From Haemophilus paracuniculus (GTDB lineage: Bacteria > Pseudomonadota > Gammaproteobacteria > Enterobacterales > Pasteurellaceae), in NCBI RefSeq assembly GCF_002015115.1, contig NZ_MUYA01000007.1:199261-263260 (forward strand): DNA of 64,000 nt. Reading direction: 5' to 3'. Below, in pieces: positions 38,525-48,709 of the stretch (position 1 is its first letter; each line of letters opens with the position of its first letter). A program made the translations under genes and the position numbers. A model generated the notes under the pieces. That model did no database searches. It was not told where the DNA came from and saw only the letters and a list, made by a program, of their open reading frames with translations.

Positions 38525-39427
38525 ATGTTAAGAAAAGCACTTTTCACTTTAACGGCAGTAGCGGCGTTTACCGCTTCGGCGTTGGCAAAAGATGTTACGA
38601 TTCCAACCGCTCGTGGCGAGGTTACGCTTCAAGCCCCACCGAAGAAAATTGCGGTGTTTGATACGGGTAGCCTTGATACCTTGCAGGCGTTGGGCGTGAA
38701 AGTGGATGCCACCCCTGATGCAGTGAAAGCCTTGCCTTACCTTGAACCGACTTTTGCTCAATCGAAAAAAGTCGGCACATTGTTCGAGCCAAACTTAGAA
38801 GCGTTGAATGAATTACAGCCTGATTTAATCATTGTCGGCACACGTTCGGCGAAGAAATTTGACGATGTGAAAGCCCTCGCCCCGACCATTGATTTAACCG
38901 ACAACGGCGATAAGTTGATCGAGAGCGGTTTAACCCGTATCGACAGTTTCGGTAAATTATTCGATAAAGAAGCCGATGCTGCAAAATTGAAAGGCGAAGT
39001 GGAAACCCTGTTCAACCAAACCAAAGAAGCGGTGAAAGGCAAAGGTAACGGTTTAATCATTCTCGTGAACGGCGGAAAAGTATCGGCGTTTGGTAGCGGT
39101 TATCGTTTAAGTTGGATTCACAACGATTTAGGCGTACCAATGGCGGACGAGACGATCAAATCCGCTGGACACGGTCAGCCGATTAGCTTTGAATTTATCC
39201 AAAAACTCAACCCAGATTGGTTATTCGTGTTAGACCGCATTGCGGCGGTTGGCGAGGAAGGTCAATCGGCGAAAGAGGTGTTGGATAACGATCTCGTGCG
39301 TCAAACCAAAGCGTGGAAAAATGGGCAAGTGGTTTACCTCAGCAGTGCCTCTTACCTCGCACCAGGTGGCGTGGAACAGATCAAGCAAGATTTAACGGCA
39401 ATTAAAACGGCGTTTGAGAAAAAATAA
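38525..39427 (+). CDS. Siderophore-type ABC transporter substrate-binding protein
   Basis: The product is 300 aa. A signal peptide (MLRKALFTLTAVAAFTASALA) is followed by a class III binding-protein fold: KKIAVFDTGSLDTLQALGV, NLEALNELQPDLIIVGTRS, a long central helix, and a second lobe with SFEFIQKLNPDWLFVLDR. This is the CeuE/FatB/VctP type that captures ferric catechol siderophores in the periplasm; the signal lacks a lipobox, so it is probably soluble. AAGGAG precedes the start. The upstream AT-rich stretch might hold a Fur site but I see no convincing one. Confidence 0.88.
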   Translation: MLRKALFTLTAVAAFTASALAKDVTIPTARGEVTLQAPPKKIAVFDTGSLDTLQALGVKVDATPDAVKALPYLEPTFAQSKKVGTLFEPNLEALNELQPDLIIVGTRSAKKFDDVKALAPTIDLTDNGDKLIESGLTRIDSFGKLFDKEADAAKLKGEVETLFNQTKEAVKGKGNGLIILVNGGKVSAFGSGYRLSWIHNDLGVPMADETIKSAGHGQPISFEFIQKLNPDWLFVLDRIAAVGEEGQSAKEVLDNDLVRQTKAWKNGQVVYLSSASYLAPGGVEQIKQDLTAIKTAFEKK

Positions 39428-39443
39428 TCCATCATAAAATCTT

Positions 39444-39469
39444 GGGCGTGAGCTTCACGCCCTATTTTT
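39444..39469 (+). terminator. Hairpin between binding protein and permease genes
   Basis: GGGCGTGA pairs with TCACGCCC around GCT and TATTTTT follows. It probably reduces read-through, so that more binding protein than permease is made. Confidence 0.75.
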
Positions 39470-39474
39470 ATCAA

Positions 39475-39631
39475 CTCTCGCCCACTTGTGGGAGAGAGAC
39501 AGCAAAAAATGCGTTCAGCATTTTTGGCAGAGAGAGGGAACAAGCGGTAGGATTTCCGCTAATTTTTCCCTCTCCCTGATTTTTCTTCTTAACGAAGAAA
39601 AATCTGTCCCTCTCCCGCAAGCGGTAGAGGG
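39475..39631. repeat. Multi-hairpin intergenic element, copy 1
   Basis: About 157 bp of nested palindromes: a CTCTCGCCCA/TGGGAGAG hairpin, a stem around GCGTTCAGC, an uptake-signal core between AGAGAGGGA and TCCCTCTCC arms, a stem around TTAACGAAG-type loop and a final CCTCTCCCG stem. The reverse complement of 45867-46041 aligns throughout, with stems differing by paired changes. Confidence 0.85.
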
Positions 39632-39648
39632 GATAATTTATCTTTCTA

Positions 39649-40599
39649 ATGAAATTATCATTAAACCAACTCAGCTTTCTTCTTTTGTTAATCCTCTGCC
39701 CAATCAGTATGGCGATTGGGGTGGCGGATTTTAATTGGTCGCAGGTGTGGCAAAATCCTGAGCAGTTGCAGCTGTTGCTCGTGAGCCGTATTCCTCGCAC
39801 CTTGGCGATCATTTTAGTGGGGGCAACCCTCAGCATTGCTGGAATGGTGTTGCAAATTGTGCTGAAAAACCGTTTTATCGAGCCGAGTATGATCGGGGCA
39901 AGCCAAAGTGCCGCGGTCGGGATTCTGCTCGCCAGCCTCTTTTTTCCTGCTTCGGCGTTGATCGTCAAAATGTCGCTGGCTACCCTGTCTGCCCTGCTCG
40001 GAATGGGGATTTTTATGTTGCTCATTCGCCAGCTTCCCCCTCATCAACAACTGATGCTACCGCTGATTGGAATTGTGTTCGGCAATGTGATTGAGGCTGT
40101 AACGACCTTTATTGGCTACCAAACGGATATGCTACAACTGGTTTCGGTCTGGTTTGCGGGCGATTTTTCGGGGGTGCTGTCGGGGCGATATGAACTGCTC
40201 TGGCTGACAGCTGGCTTGGCGTTGGTGGTCTATTTAATGGCGGATCAGCTCAGTATCGCAGGGCTAGGGCGGAATATCAGCACCAGCCTCGGCATCAATT
40301 ATCAACAGATGACGTGGCTCGCTCTGATTGTGGTGGCGATGATTACCGCCGTGGTGGTGGTAACGGTCGGGCAAATTCCCTTTATCGGCTTGGTCGTGCC
40401 GAACATTATTTCACGCTTGGCAGGCGACCGACTTCGTCAAAACTTGCCTGCGGTCGCCCTATTCGGGGCAACCCTTGTGCTGATTTGCGATATGCTCGGA
40501 CGGGTGGTCAACGCCCCGTTTGAAGTGCCGATTTCGACCATTTTCGGCGTGTGTGGCACGCTCATCTTTCTCTATTTGCTGTTTCGGGGGAAAAAATGA
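39649..40599 (+). CDS. Siderophore ABC transporter permease, FecCD family (first subunit)
   Basis: The product is a 316-aa inner-membrane protein with 8-9 helices of the BtuC/FecCD fold. Typical motifs are SRIPRTLAIILVGATLSIAGMVLQ near the N-terminus and GQIPFIGLVVPNIISRLAGD in the region that contacts the ATPase. It resembles the FatD/CeuB/VctD type. Its stop overlaps the start of the second permease (ATGA). The repeat element at 39.5 kb separates it from the binding-protein gene. Confidence 0.9.
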   Translation: MKLSLNQLSFLLLLILCPISMAIGVADFNWSQVWQNPEQLQLLLVSRIPRTLAIILVGATLSIAGMVLQIVLKNRFIEPSMIGASQSAAVGILLASLFFPASALIVKMSLATLSALLGMGIFMLLIRQLPPHQQLMLPLIGIVFGNVIEAVTTFIGYQTDMLQLVSVWFAGDFSGVLSGRYELLWLTAGLALVVYLMADQLSIAGLGRNISTSLGINYQQMTWLALIVVAMITAVVVVTVGQIPFIGLVVPNIISRLAGDRLRQNLPAVALFGATLVLICDMLGRVVNAPFEVPISTIFGVCGTLIFLYLLFRGKK

Positions 40600-41540
40600 C
40601 CAAATCCTACCGCTTGTTTGGCTGGCTCGCCTTGATTTTACTCGGCGTGTGCGTCTTTTATATGACCTACAACAGCAACGGCAAATGGGCGTTCGTGCTG
40701 CCGTTTCGTGGGCAAAAATTAGCCCTGTTGCTGATTATCGCCTACACTATCGGCGTTTCGACCCTGCTGTTCCAAACTCTCACCCACAACCCAATTTTAA
40801 CCCCCAGCATTTTGGGCTTTGACTCGCTTTATCTGCTCACCCAAACCACCCTTGTGTTTTTGTTTGGTGGCATCGGTTTTACCCAGCTCGATCTCGGCGG
40901 TAAATTTCTGTTTGAAACCTTGCTAATGTTGGGCGGATCGCTACTGCTGTTTCGCACCCTGACCAAGAGAAATAGCGATCTGACCCGAATGATTTTGGTC
41001 GGCGTGATTTTCGGCGTGCTGTTTCGTAGTTTGAATAATCTGCTACAACGAATGATCGACCCGAATGATTTTGCGGTGGCACAAGGTTCGTCTTTCGCTC
41101 AATTTACCAGCGTAAAGCCAACTTTACTTTGGATTGGTGGGGCGATTGTGATCCTTAGCCTAATTTGGGTGTGGCAACAACGGCACAAGCTCGATGTGTT
41201 GCTACTCGGCAAGGATCAAGCGGTCGGATTAGGGCTAGATTATGCCAAATTCTCTCGCCAGCTGCTGATTTGTTGTGCTGTGTTGGTGTCGGTTTCCACC
41301 GCCCTTGTCGGACCGATTCTCTTTCTCGGCTTGTTGGTGTGTGCGATTGTCAATGCGATCAGCCCGAGCATTCATCATCACATTCGCTTACCGCTCACCT
41401 TCCTCATTTCGGCGATCACCCTCGTGGCAGGGCAAGCCCTGTTTGAACAAGTGATGAAATTGCAAGGGGTGTTGAGTGTGGTGATCGAATTTGTCGGCGG
41501 TTTGGTGTTTATCTATTTAATGCTTAGACGGAAAAAATAA
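40596..41540 (+). CDS. Siderophore ABC transporter permease, FecCD family (second subunit)
   Basis: I choose the ATG at 40596 (GGGGG upstream), overlapping the previous stop by 4 nt, which gives 314 aa. The FecCD fold is again clear: YTIGVSTLLFQTLTHNPILT, then TALVGPILFLGLLVCAIVNA as the ATPase-coupling region. Two different permeases imply a heterodimeric channel, as in FatCD/CeuBC/VctDG. Its stop overlaps the ATPase start by one base (TAATG). Confidence 0.9.
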   Translation: MTKSYRLFGWLALILLGVCVFYMTYNSNGKWAFVLPFRGQKLALLLIIAYTIGVSTLLFQTLTHNPILTPSILGFDSLYLLTQTTLVFLFGGIGFTQLDLGGKFLFETLLMLGGSLLLFRTLTKRNSDLTRMILVGVIFGVLFRSLNNLLQRMIDPNDFAVAQGSSFAQFTSVKPTLLWIGGAIVILSLIWVWQQRHKLDVLLLGKDQAVGLGLDYAKFSRQLLICCAVLVSVSTALVGPILFLGLLVCAIVNAISPSIHHHIRLPLTFLISAITLVAGQALFEQVMKLQGVLSVVIEFVGGLVFIYLMLRRKK

Positions 41541-42298
41541 TGATTAAAATCAATAATATACAGCATAAAATCGGCAATGCGACTATCCTAAATAATATCA
41601 ACTTAACCATTCCTAACGGCGGGATTACCGCCTTGATTGGGGCAAATGGGGCGGGCAAATCGACCCTGCTCTCGCTGATCGCACGGTTACAACCGATCCA
41701 GCAGGGGCAAATTCTGATCGACCAAATGGATATTGCCACAACGCCCTCTCGCACTATCGCCCAACATCTGGCGATTTTGACCCAAGATAACGCCATTCAT
41801 AGCCGCATTACGGTGCAGGATCTGCTGATGTTCGGGCGTTATCCCCATCATCAGGGCAAAATTCAAGAACAGGATCGCCAAATTGTCGCCCACGCCCTCG
41901 ACCGTTTTGAACTCACGGCGTTTGCCGACCGCTATTTGAGCGAACTCTCGGGCGGACAACGGCAACGGGCGTTGATCGCAATGACCTTCTGCCAACAAAC
42001 CAGCCACGTTCTGCTTGATGAACCCCTCAACAACCTCGATATGTTCCACGCTCGTGAGCTAATGCGACTGCTACGCAAACTCACGGACGAACTGCAACTG
42101 ACCACCGTAATGGTAGTGCACGACATCAATATGGCAGCCGCCTACGCCGACACTATTGTCGCAATGAAAGACGGCGAAATCATTATGAGCGGCAACCCCA
42201 ACGACCTCATCACCCCCCAAACCCTCAAAACCGTGTTCAACCTCGATGCGGAAGTGTTGGATTACCAAGGGAAAAAGTTGGTGGTGCATCATATTTAG
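41540..42298 (+). CDS. Siderophore ABC transporter ATP-binding protein
   Basis: The product is a 252-aa cytoplasmic ATPase: Walker A GANGAGKST (34-42), signature LSGGQ (136-140), Walker B VLLDEP (157-162), and a switch His in VVHDINM. It powers ferric-siderophore uptake with the two upstream permeases. Translational overlaps through all three genes ensure fixed stoichiometry. In substrate range it is closest by eye to FatE/CeuD/VctC-type ATPases. Confidence 0.93.
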   Translation: MIKINNIQHKIGNATILNNINLTIPNGGITALIGANGAGKSTLLSLIARLQPIQQGQILIDQMDIATTPSRTIAQHLAILTQDNAIHSRITVQDLLMFGRYPHHQGKIQEQDRQIVAHALDRFELTAFADRYLSELSGGQRQRALIAMTFCQQTSHVLLDEPLNNLDMFHARELMRLLRKLTDELQLTTVMVVHDINMAAAYADTIVAMKDGEIIMSGNPNDLITPQTLKTVFNLDAEVLDYQGKKLVVHHI

Positions 42299-42355
42299 TG
42301 ATGCAAGCGGTGGGATTTCACAAAATTTTCACTATGCTCACTGATTTCAAATCAT

Positions 42356-42382
42356 AAAAAAACCGCCCTTTCAGGCGGTTTT
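42356..42382 (-). terminator. Terminator after lpd
   Basis: AAAACCGCC pairs with GGCGGTTTT; a T-run follows on the minus strand. It also lies just beyond the convergent ABC operon. Confidence 0.85.
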
Positions 42383-42399
42383 ATGTTATTTAACGAAAA

Positions 42400-43824
42400 T
42401 TATTTTTTCTTCGCTTTTGGGTTTGGTAGATCGGTTACCGAACCTTCAAATACTTCGGCAGCTAAGCCAACTGATTCGTGTAGGGTTGGGTGAGCGTGGA
42501 TTGTTAAAGCGATATCTTCTGCATCGCAACCCATTTCGATTGCCAAGCCGATTTCGCCGAGTAATTCGCCACCGTTCGCACCAACAATCGCACCACCAAG
42601 AATGCGGTGAGTGTCTTTGTCGAAGATGAGTTTGGTCATACCCTCTGAACATTCAGACGCAATCGCACGACCTGATGCTGCCCACGGGAATTTCGCCACT
42701 TCGTAGTTTAAGCCTTCTTGCTTACACTCTTTCTCGGTTTTACCCACCCACGCGACTTCTGGCTCGGTGTAGGCGATTGACGGGATTACTTTTGGATCGA
42801 AGTAGTGTTTCATTCCTGCGATTACTTCCGCCGCAACGTGGCCTTCGTGAACACCTTTGTGGGCTAACATTGGCTGACCAACGATGTCGCCGATCGCATA
42901 GATGTGTGGCACGTTGGTACGCATTTGTTTATCTACCGCGATAAAGCCACGCTCGTCCACGTTCACGCCTGCTTTACCTGCATCGATCAATTTGCCGTTT
43001 GGCACACGACCGATTGCGACAAGCACCGCATCATAGCGTTTGGTGTCGTTGCACGCTTTGCCTTCCATTGTAACGTAGATGCCGTCATCTTTCGCATCAA
43101 CGGCGGTTACTTTGGTTTCAAGCATTAACTTGAATTTTTTCTCGATCTGTTTGGTGTAGATTTGCACCATATCTTTATCCGCGGCTGGGATAACTTGATC
43201 GAACATTTCCACCACTTCCACTTCTGAACCGAGGGCGTGGTAAACCGTACCCATTTCTAAACCGATGATGCCACCGCCCATAATGAGTAATTTTTTCGGT
43301 ACTTCTTTTAATTTAAGGGCATCTGTTGAATCCCAAATGCGTGGATCTTCGTGTGGAATGAATGGTAATTGAATTGGGCGTGAACCCGCAGCGATGATCG
43401 CATTATCAAATTTAATGGTGGTTGGGTTGCCATCACGATCACGAGCCACAAGGGTGTTTGGATCAACGAATGAAGCCAAACCCTCAACCACGGTTACTTT
43501 ACGTGCTTTCGCCATTCCAGCCAAACCGCCTGTCAATTTCGCCACCACGGCATCTTTACCTGCACGCACTTTGTCTAAATCAATGGTTGGCTCGCCAAAA
43601 AATACGCCGTTTTTGTCTGCGTGTTTCGCTTCTTCAATTACTTTCGCCACGTGCAATAAGGCTTTTGACGGGATACAACCTACGTTTAAGCACACACCGC
43701 CGAGGGTTGAGTAACGTTCTACGATTACGGTTTCTAAACCTAAGTCAGCACAACGGAACGCCGCAGAATAACCCGCAGGACCTGCACCAAGCACCACCAC
43801 TTGTGTTTTAATTTCTTTGCTCAT
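42400..43824 (-). CDS. lpdA: Dihydrolipoamide dehydrogenase (E3)
   Basis: Flavoenzyme that reoxidises dihydrolipoamide with NAD+ in the pyruvate and 2-oxoglutarate dehydrogenase complexes. The 474-aa product has the FAD-binding GAGPAGYSAA (13-22), redox-active Cys45 and Cys50 in GGVCLNVGCIPSK, the NAD-binding GGGIIGLEMG and the C-terminal catalytic HAHPTLHES. It is the third gene of an aceE-aceF-lpd run, 105 nt after aceF across an uptake-signal pair. Confidence 0.97.
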   Translation of the reverse strand: MSKEIKTQVVVLGAGPAGYSAAFRCADLGLETVIVERYSTLGGVCLNVGCIPSKALLHVAKVIEEAKHADKNGVFFGEPTIDLDKVRAGKDAVVAKLTGGLAGMAKARKVTVVEGLASFVDPNTLVARDRDGNPTTIKFDNAIIAAGSRPIQLPFIPHEDPRIWDSTDALKLKEVPKKLLIMGGGIIGLEMGTVYHALGSEVEVVEMFDQVIPAADKDMVQIYTKQIEKKFKLMLETKVTAVDAKDDGIYVTMEGKACNDTKRYDAVLVAIGRVPNGKLIDAGKAGVNVDERGFIAVDKQMRTNVPHIYAIGDIVGQPMLAHKGVHEGHVAAEVIAGMKHYFDPKVIPSIAYTEPEVAWVGKTEKECKQEGLNYEVAKFPWAASGRAIASECSEGMTKLIFDKDTHRILGGAIVGANGGELLGEIGLAIEMGCDAEDIALTIHAHPTLHESVGLAAEVFEGSVTDLPNPKAKKK

Positions 43825-43880
43825 TTTTTATTCCTCAATATTCTCCCCTCTTTGCAAAAGAGGGGCTAGGGGGAGATTTT

Positions 43881-43926
43881 GCAAGCGGTCAGATTCGCTG
43901 AAATTTTCGCTTATCCGACCGCTTGT
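43881..43926. repeat. Inverted uptake-signal pair between aceF and lpd
   Basis: GCAAGCGGTC (43881-43890) faces GACCGCTTGT (43917-43926). A stem here may attenuate transcription into lpd, which is also needed by other complexes. Confidence 0.75.
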
Positions 43927-43929
43927 TAA

Positions 43930-45840
43930 TTACATTACTAAACGGCGAATGTCCGCAAGTACACCGTTGATGTAGCTGATGAATCTCGCACCGTCTGCAC
44001 CGTCAATCACACGGTGATCGAACGATAATGAAAGCGGTAACATTAAGCGAGGGGTAAACTCTTTACCATTCCAAACTGGCATCATTTCAGATTTTGACAC
44101 ACCGAGGATCGCCACTTCTGGGGCATTCACGATTGGGGTAAAGTGGGTTGTACCTAAACCACCAAGGCTTGAAATCGTGAAGCAACCACCTTGCATATCA
44201 GAGGCAGTTAATTTACCTTCACGGGCTTTTTTCGACACTTCCATTAACTCGCGTGAAAGTTCGATAATGCCTTTTTTGTTCACGTTTTTGAACACTGGCA
44301 CAACTAAGCCGTTCGGGGTATCTACTGCCACACCGATGTTGATGTATTTTTTGAGGGTCAAACGCTGACCGTCTTCTGAAAGCGAGCTGTTGAAACGTGG
44401 GAAGGCTTCTAACGCTTTCGCTGCCGCTTTCATAATGAACACCACAGGGGTAATTTTCACATCGAGTTTTTGTTTTTCAGCGAGTTTGTTTTGCTCTTTG
44501 CGGAATTCTTCTAACTCGGTAATGTCGGTGCGGTCGAAGTGAGTAACGTGTGGAATCATTACCCAGTTGCGGTGTAAGTTCGCACCTGAAATTTTGTTAA
44601 TGCGTGATAATTCAACTTCTTCGACTTCGCCGAATTTGCTGAAATCGACTTTCGGCCACGGTAATAAGCCTAAGCCAGCACCATTCGCCACGCCTGTGCC
44701 TGCAGGTGCTTTGCCTGATTGAACATCTTCAAACACTTTCACCGCAGTTTTAACGTAAGCCTCGATGTCTTCTTTCAACACACGACCTTTGCGACCTGTG
44801 CCTTTCACTTTGTCAAGGTTAATGCCGAACTCGCGTGCTAAACGGCGGATCACTGGGGTTGCGTGTGCGTAACCTGCACTTGCTACCACTTGTTCTTGGC
44901 TTAAACCTGCTACGTTGCCTGATTGAGCAGGTTGTGCTGCTGGTGCTACTGCTTGCGGTGCAGGGGCTGCCACTGGTTGAGCTTGTGCCGCAGTTTGTGG
45001 TGCTGCGGCAGGGGCTGCTCCTTGCACTTCAAATCGCATAATCAACGAGCCAGTTTTCACTTTGTCGCCAGATTTCACGATGATCTCTTTCACCACACCT
45101 GCAAATGGGGCAGGCACTTCCATTGAGGCTTTGTCGCCCTCAACGGTAATCAACGATTGCTCTTCGCTTACGCTGTCGCCCACTTTGACCATAATTTCAG
45201 TTACGTTCACTTCATCGCCACCGATGTCTGGCACGTTTACATCTTTCACGGCAGAAGCCGCCGCTTGTGGTGCGGCTTCCGCTTGAACAGGTGCAGAAGT
45301 TGCAGGGGCTGATGATTGAGTTTCAAATTTCATAATCAATTTGCCCGTGGAAACTTTGTCGCCCACGTTGATTAAGATCTCTTTTACCACACCTGCGAAT
45401 GGGGCTGGCACTTCCATTGAGGCTTTGTCGCCCTCAACGTTGATGATTGACTGCTCTGCTTCAACGCTGTCGCCGACTTTTACCATAATTTCAGTTACGT
45501 TTACTTCATCGCCACCGATGTCTGGTACATTTACTTCAACCACCGCTGATGCAGTTGCTGCTGGTGCAGGGGCTGCTTCTTTCGCTTCTGATTGAGCTGG
45601 GGCTGCTTCGCCTGCTTCTAATACAAGCATTGGCGAGCCAGTCGAAACTTTATCGCCCACTTTCACTAATACTTCTTTGACCACGCCGGCTTCTGGTGCT
45701 GGTACTTCCATTGAGGCTTTGTCGCCCTCAACGTTGATGATAGATTGATCGACCGCAATCGTGTCGCCCACTTTTACCATTACTTCGGTTACAGTTACTT
45801 CATCGCCACCGATATCTGGCACTTGAATTTGTTTTGACAT
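43930..45840 (-). CDS. aceF: Pyruvate dehydrogenase E2, dihydrolipoamide acetyltransferase
   Basis: Core of the pyruvate dehydrogenase complex. The 636-aa product has three lipoyl domains with lipoylated Lys41, Lys139 and Lys237, each in the motif [11 protein letters not shown]. Ala/Pro/Gln-rich linkers separate them. The peripheral-subunit-binding domain lies near 330-365 ([15 protein letters not shown]), followed by the catalytic acetyltransferase domain ending with the [13 protein letters not shown] motif. The three lipoyl domains are nearly identical at DNA level too, which suggests gene conversion between repeats. Confidence 0.97.
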   Translation of the reverse strand: MSKQIQVPDIGGDEVTVTEVMVKVGDTIAVDQSIINVEGDKASMEVPAPEAGVVKEVLVKVGDKVSTGSPMLVLEAGEAAPAQSEAKEAAPAPAATASAVVEVNVPDIGGDEVNVTEIMVKVGDSVEAEQSIINVEGDKASMEVPAPFAGVVKEILINVGDKVSTGKLIMKFETQSSAPATSAPVQAEAAPQAAASAVKDVNVPDIGGDEVNVTEIMVKVGDSVSEEQSLITVEGDKASMEVPAPFAGVVKEIIVKSGDKVKTGSLIMRFEVQGAAPAAAPQTAAQAQPVAAPAPQAVAPAAQPAQSGNVAGLSQEQVVASAGYAHATPVIRRLAREFGINLDKVKGTGRKGRVLKEDIEAYVKTAVKVFEDVQSGKAPAGTGVANGAGLGLLPWPKVDFSKFGEVEEVELSRINKISGANLHRNWVMIPHVTHFDRTDITELEEFRKEQNKLAEKQKLDVKITPVVFIMKAAAKALEAFPRFNSSLSEDGQRLTLKKYINIGVAVDTPNGLVVPVFKNVNKKGIIELSRELMEVSKKAREGKLTASDMQGGCFTISSLGGLGTTHFTPIVNAPEVAILGVSKSEMMPVWNGKEFTPRLMLPLSLSFDHRVIDGADGARFISYINGVLADIRRLVM

Positions 45841-45866
45841 TTTATGTTCCTTCTTATTATCGATAA

Positions 45867-46041
45867 CCCTCGCCCTTCGGGAGAGGGACAGATTTGACTT
45901 CGTTTAGAAGTCAAATCAGGGAGAGGGCAAGCGGTGAGATAAGTAAAAATTTTTGCGAAACTGACCGCTTGTTTTCCCTCTCTCTGCGACAAATTGCTGA
46001 ACGCAATTTGTCGCTGTCTCTCTCCCATTACTGGGAGAGAG
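45867..46041. repeat. Multi-hairpin intergenic element, copy 2
   Basis: About 175 bp between aceE and aceF, inverted relative to the copy at 39475-39631. Stems present: CCCTCGCCC/GGGAGAGGG, GATTTGACTTC/GAAGTCAAATC, an uptake-signal inverted pair, GCGACAAATTG/CAATTTGTCGC and CTCTCTCCCA/TGGGAGAGAG. Confidence 0.85.
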
Positions 46042-46051
46042 TTTTGAGAGG

Positions 46052-48709
46052 TTATGCGTATAACGGGTTAATACGATCTACGTTCAAACCGAATTTCGCA
46101 ATGGCATCTGCCACCACTTTGGTTTCCACCGTGCCTTCTTTGGCAAGTTGTGATAATGCAGCCACCACCACATAACGAGCGTCCACCTCAAAGTGTTCAC
46201 GCAAGTTTGCACGACTGTCTGAACGACCGAAACCGTCAGTACCTAAAACGTGGTAGTGTTTGCTTGGTACGAACGCACGGATTTGATCCGCATATTGTTT
46301 CACATAGTCCGTTGAAGCCACGGTTGGTAAATCCGCTAACACTTGGGCAACGTATGGCACGCGTGGGGTCTCGGTTGGGTGTAACAAGTTCCAACGGATA
46401 GCATCGTTACCTTCACGTGCCAACTCGTTGAATGACGGTGCTGAGAACACATCAGAGGTTACGCCGTAGTCGTTCGCAAGGATCTGTGCCGCTTCACGCA
46501 CATGACGCATAATCGCACCCGAACCTAATAATTGAACGTGGCCTTTGCCTTTACCTTGAACGGTTTCAAATTTGTAAAGACCTTTACGGATACCTTCTTC
46601 CGCACCCGCTGGCATTGCTGGCTGATCCATTACTTCGTTCAATGTGGTCATATAGTAGAACACATCTTCTTGTTTTTCGCCGTACATACGGTTGATACCG
46701 TCTTGCATAATCACCGCAACTTCAAAGGCGAATGACGGATCGTAAGTGATACAGTTAGGAATAATGCCCGCTTGGATATGGCTATGACCGTCTTCGTGCT
46801 GTAAGCCCTCGCCGTTAAGGGTTGTACGACCTGATGTACCACCCACCATAAAGCCACGGGCAAGTTGGTCGCCTGCGAGCCACATCATATCACCTACACG
46901 TTGGAAACCGAACATTGAGTAGTAAATGAAGAATGGGATCATCGGTTGGTTGCTGACTGAGTAAGAAGTCGCTGCTGCTACCCAAGATGCTGCACCACCT
47001 AATTCGTTGATACCCTCTTGCAATACTTGACCGTCCTTCGCTTCACGGTAGTAAGCCACTAAATCACGATCTGACGGCACATAATTTTGACCGTGTGGGT
47101 TGTAGATACCGATTTGACGGAATAAGCCTTCCATACCGAAAGTACGCGCTTCGTCCACGATCATAGGCACGATAGTTTTACCGATGTTTTTATCTTTTAA
47201 TAAGATATTTAACGCACGGCTGAATGCCATTGTGGTTGAAATGCCACGCGGTTGCTCTTCCAATAACGCTTGGAATTCTTCGAGAGCTGGTACTTTGTAT
47301 TCCACATTAAATTTCGGACGGCGAGCTGGCACATAACCGTTCAACGCTTGACGGTGACCGTGCAAGTAGTTGTACTCTTCTGAACCTTCGGCAAATTTGA
47401 TGTATTCAAGGTTTTCCACTTGCTCATCGGTTAATGGTAATTCAAAGTAATCACGGAAACCTTTAAGGCTCTCTAATGACATTTTTTTCGATTGGTGAGC
47501 GGTGTTTTTACTTTCCGCTTCTGGAATTTTATAACCTTTAACTTGTTGAGCTAAGATTACAACAGGTTTAGTGGCTTTTTGTGCTTTCGCATAAGCTGCG
47601 TAAAGTTTTTCGCTGTCGTGAGCACCACGACGTAAATTCCAGATTTCATCATCGCTCATATCTGCCACTAATGCAGCCGTTTCTGGATAGCGACCGAAGA
47701 AGTGTTCACGAATGTAAGCACCGTCTTTTGATTTAAAGGTTAAGTAGTCGCCATCAACCACTTCCATCATTAACTGAGCGAGTTTGCCCGAAGTATCTTT
47801 GGCGAAGAGTTTATCCCACTCGCTACCCCATAAAACTTTGATCACTTCCCAACCCGCACCGGTAAACACGCCTTCTAATTCTTGAACGATTTTACCGTTA
47901 CCGTTTACTGGGCCGTCTAAGCGTTGCAAGTTACAGCTGACGGTAAAGATTAAGTTGTCTAAGCCTTCACGAGCCGCAAATGCTAATGCACCTTTTGACT
48001 CGATTTCGTCCATCTCGCCGTCGCCTAAGAACGCATACACTTTTTGATCAGCGGTATCTTTTAAGCCACGATTTTCAAGATATTTTAAGAAACGCGCTTG
48101 GTAGATCGCATTCACAGGACCTAAACCCATTGATACGGTAGAGAATTGCCAAAATTCTGGCATCAATTTCGGGTGAGGATAAGAAGATAAGCCATCAACA
48201 AAGGCTTCTTGACGGAAATTGTCGAGTTGTTCTTCGGTTAAACGACCTTCAAGGAACGCACGGGCATACATACCTGGTGCAGCGTGGCCTTGGAAATAGA
48301 TCAAATCGCCACCGTTTTTCTCGGTTGCTGCTTTGAAGAAGTGGTTATAGCACACTTCATACATTGTCGCAGCAGATTGGAAAGTCGAAATATGACCACC
48401 TAAATCCAAATCTTTCTTCTGGCTACGCAATACCATCGCAATGGCATTCCAACGCACCGCAGAACGGATACGGCGTTCGATTTTGTGATCGCCCGGATAA
48501 GCAGGTTGCTCAGATACAGGAATGGTGTTCACATAAGCGGTAGTAACGCCAGACGGCAATGAAACCCCGCCCGCACGCGCTTGATTAACCACTTGCTCAA
48601 CGATAAATTGAGCTCTTTCTGTACCTTCTTCACGAATTAATGAATTAACCGCATCTAACCAATCATTTGTTTCGATTGGATCTACGTCCGAACGTAACAT
48701 CTCTGACAT
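46052..48709 (-). CDS. aceE: Pyruvate dehydrogenase E1 component (homodimeric)
   Basis: Thiamine-diphosphate enzyme that decarboxylates pyruvate and acetylates the lipoyl arms of AceF. The 885-aa product is the long single-chain type. ThDP/Mg motif GDGEMDEIESKGAL lies near 230, followed by NLIFTVSCNLQRLDGPVNGN; the C-terminal region holds the TDGFGRSDSRANLREHFEVD segment. It is first of the aceE-aceF-lpd set. No pdhR gene is seen upstream, unlike E. coli. Confidence 0.97.
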   Translation of the reverse strand: MSEMLRSDVDPIETNDWLDAVNSLIREEGTERAQFIVEQVVNQARAGGVSLPSGVTTAYVNTIPVSEQPAYPGDHKIERRIRSAVRWNAIAMVLRSQKKDLDLGGHISTFQSAATMYEVCYNHFFKAATEKNGGDLIYFQGHAAPGMYARAFLEGRLTEEQLDNFRQEAFVDGLSSYPHPKLMPEFWQFSTVSMGLGPVNAIYQARFLKYLENRGLKDTADQKVYAFLGDGEMDEIESKGALAFAAREGLDNLIFTVSCNLQRLDGPVNGNGKIVQELEGVFTGAGWEVIKVLWGSEWDKLFAKDTSGKLAQLMMEVVDGDYLTFKSKDGAYIREHFFGRYPETAALVADMSDDEIWNLRRGAHDSEKLYAAYAKAQKATKPVVILAQQVKGYKIPEAESKNTAHQSKKMSLESLKGFRDYFELPLTDEQVENLEYIKFAEGSEEYNYLHGHRQALNGYVPARRPKFNVEYKVPALEEFQALLEEQPRGISTTMAFSRALNILLKDKNIGKTIVPMIVDEARTFGMEGLFRQIGIYNPHGQNYVPSDRDLVAYYREAKDGQVLQEGINELGGAASWVAAATSYSVSNQPMIPFFIYYSMFGFQRVGDMMWLAGDQLARGFMVGGTSGRTTLNGEGLQHEDGHSHIQAGIIPNCITYDPSFAFEVAVIMQDGINRMYGEKQEDVFYYMTTLNEVMDQPAMPAGAEEGIRKGLYKFETVQGKGKGHVQLLGSGAIMRHVREAAQILANDYGVTSDVFSAPSFNELAREGNDAIRWNLLHPTETPRVPYVAQVLADLPTVASTDYVKQYADQIRAFVPSKHYHVLGTDGFGRSDSRANLREHFEVDARYVVVAALSQLAKEGTVETKVVADAIAKFGLNVDRINPLYA

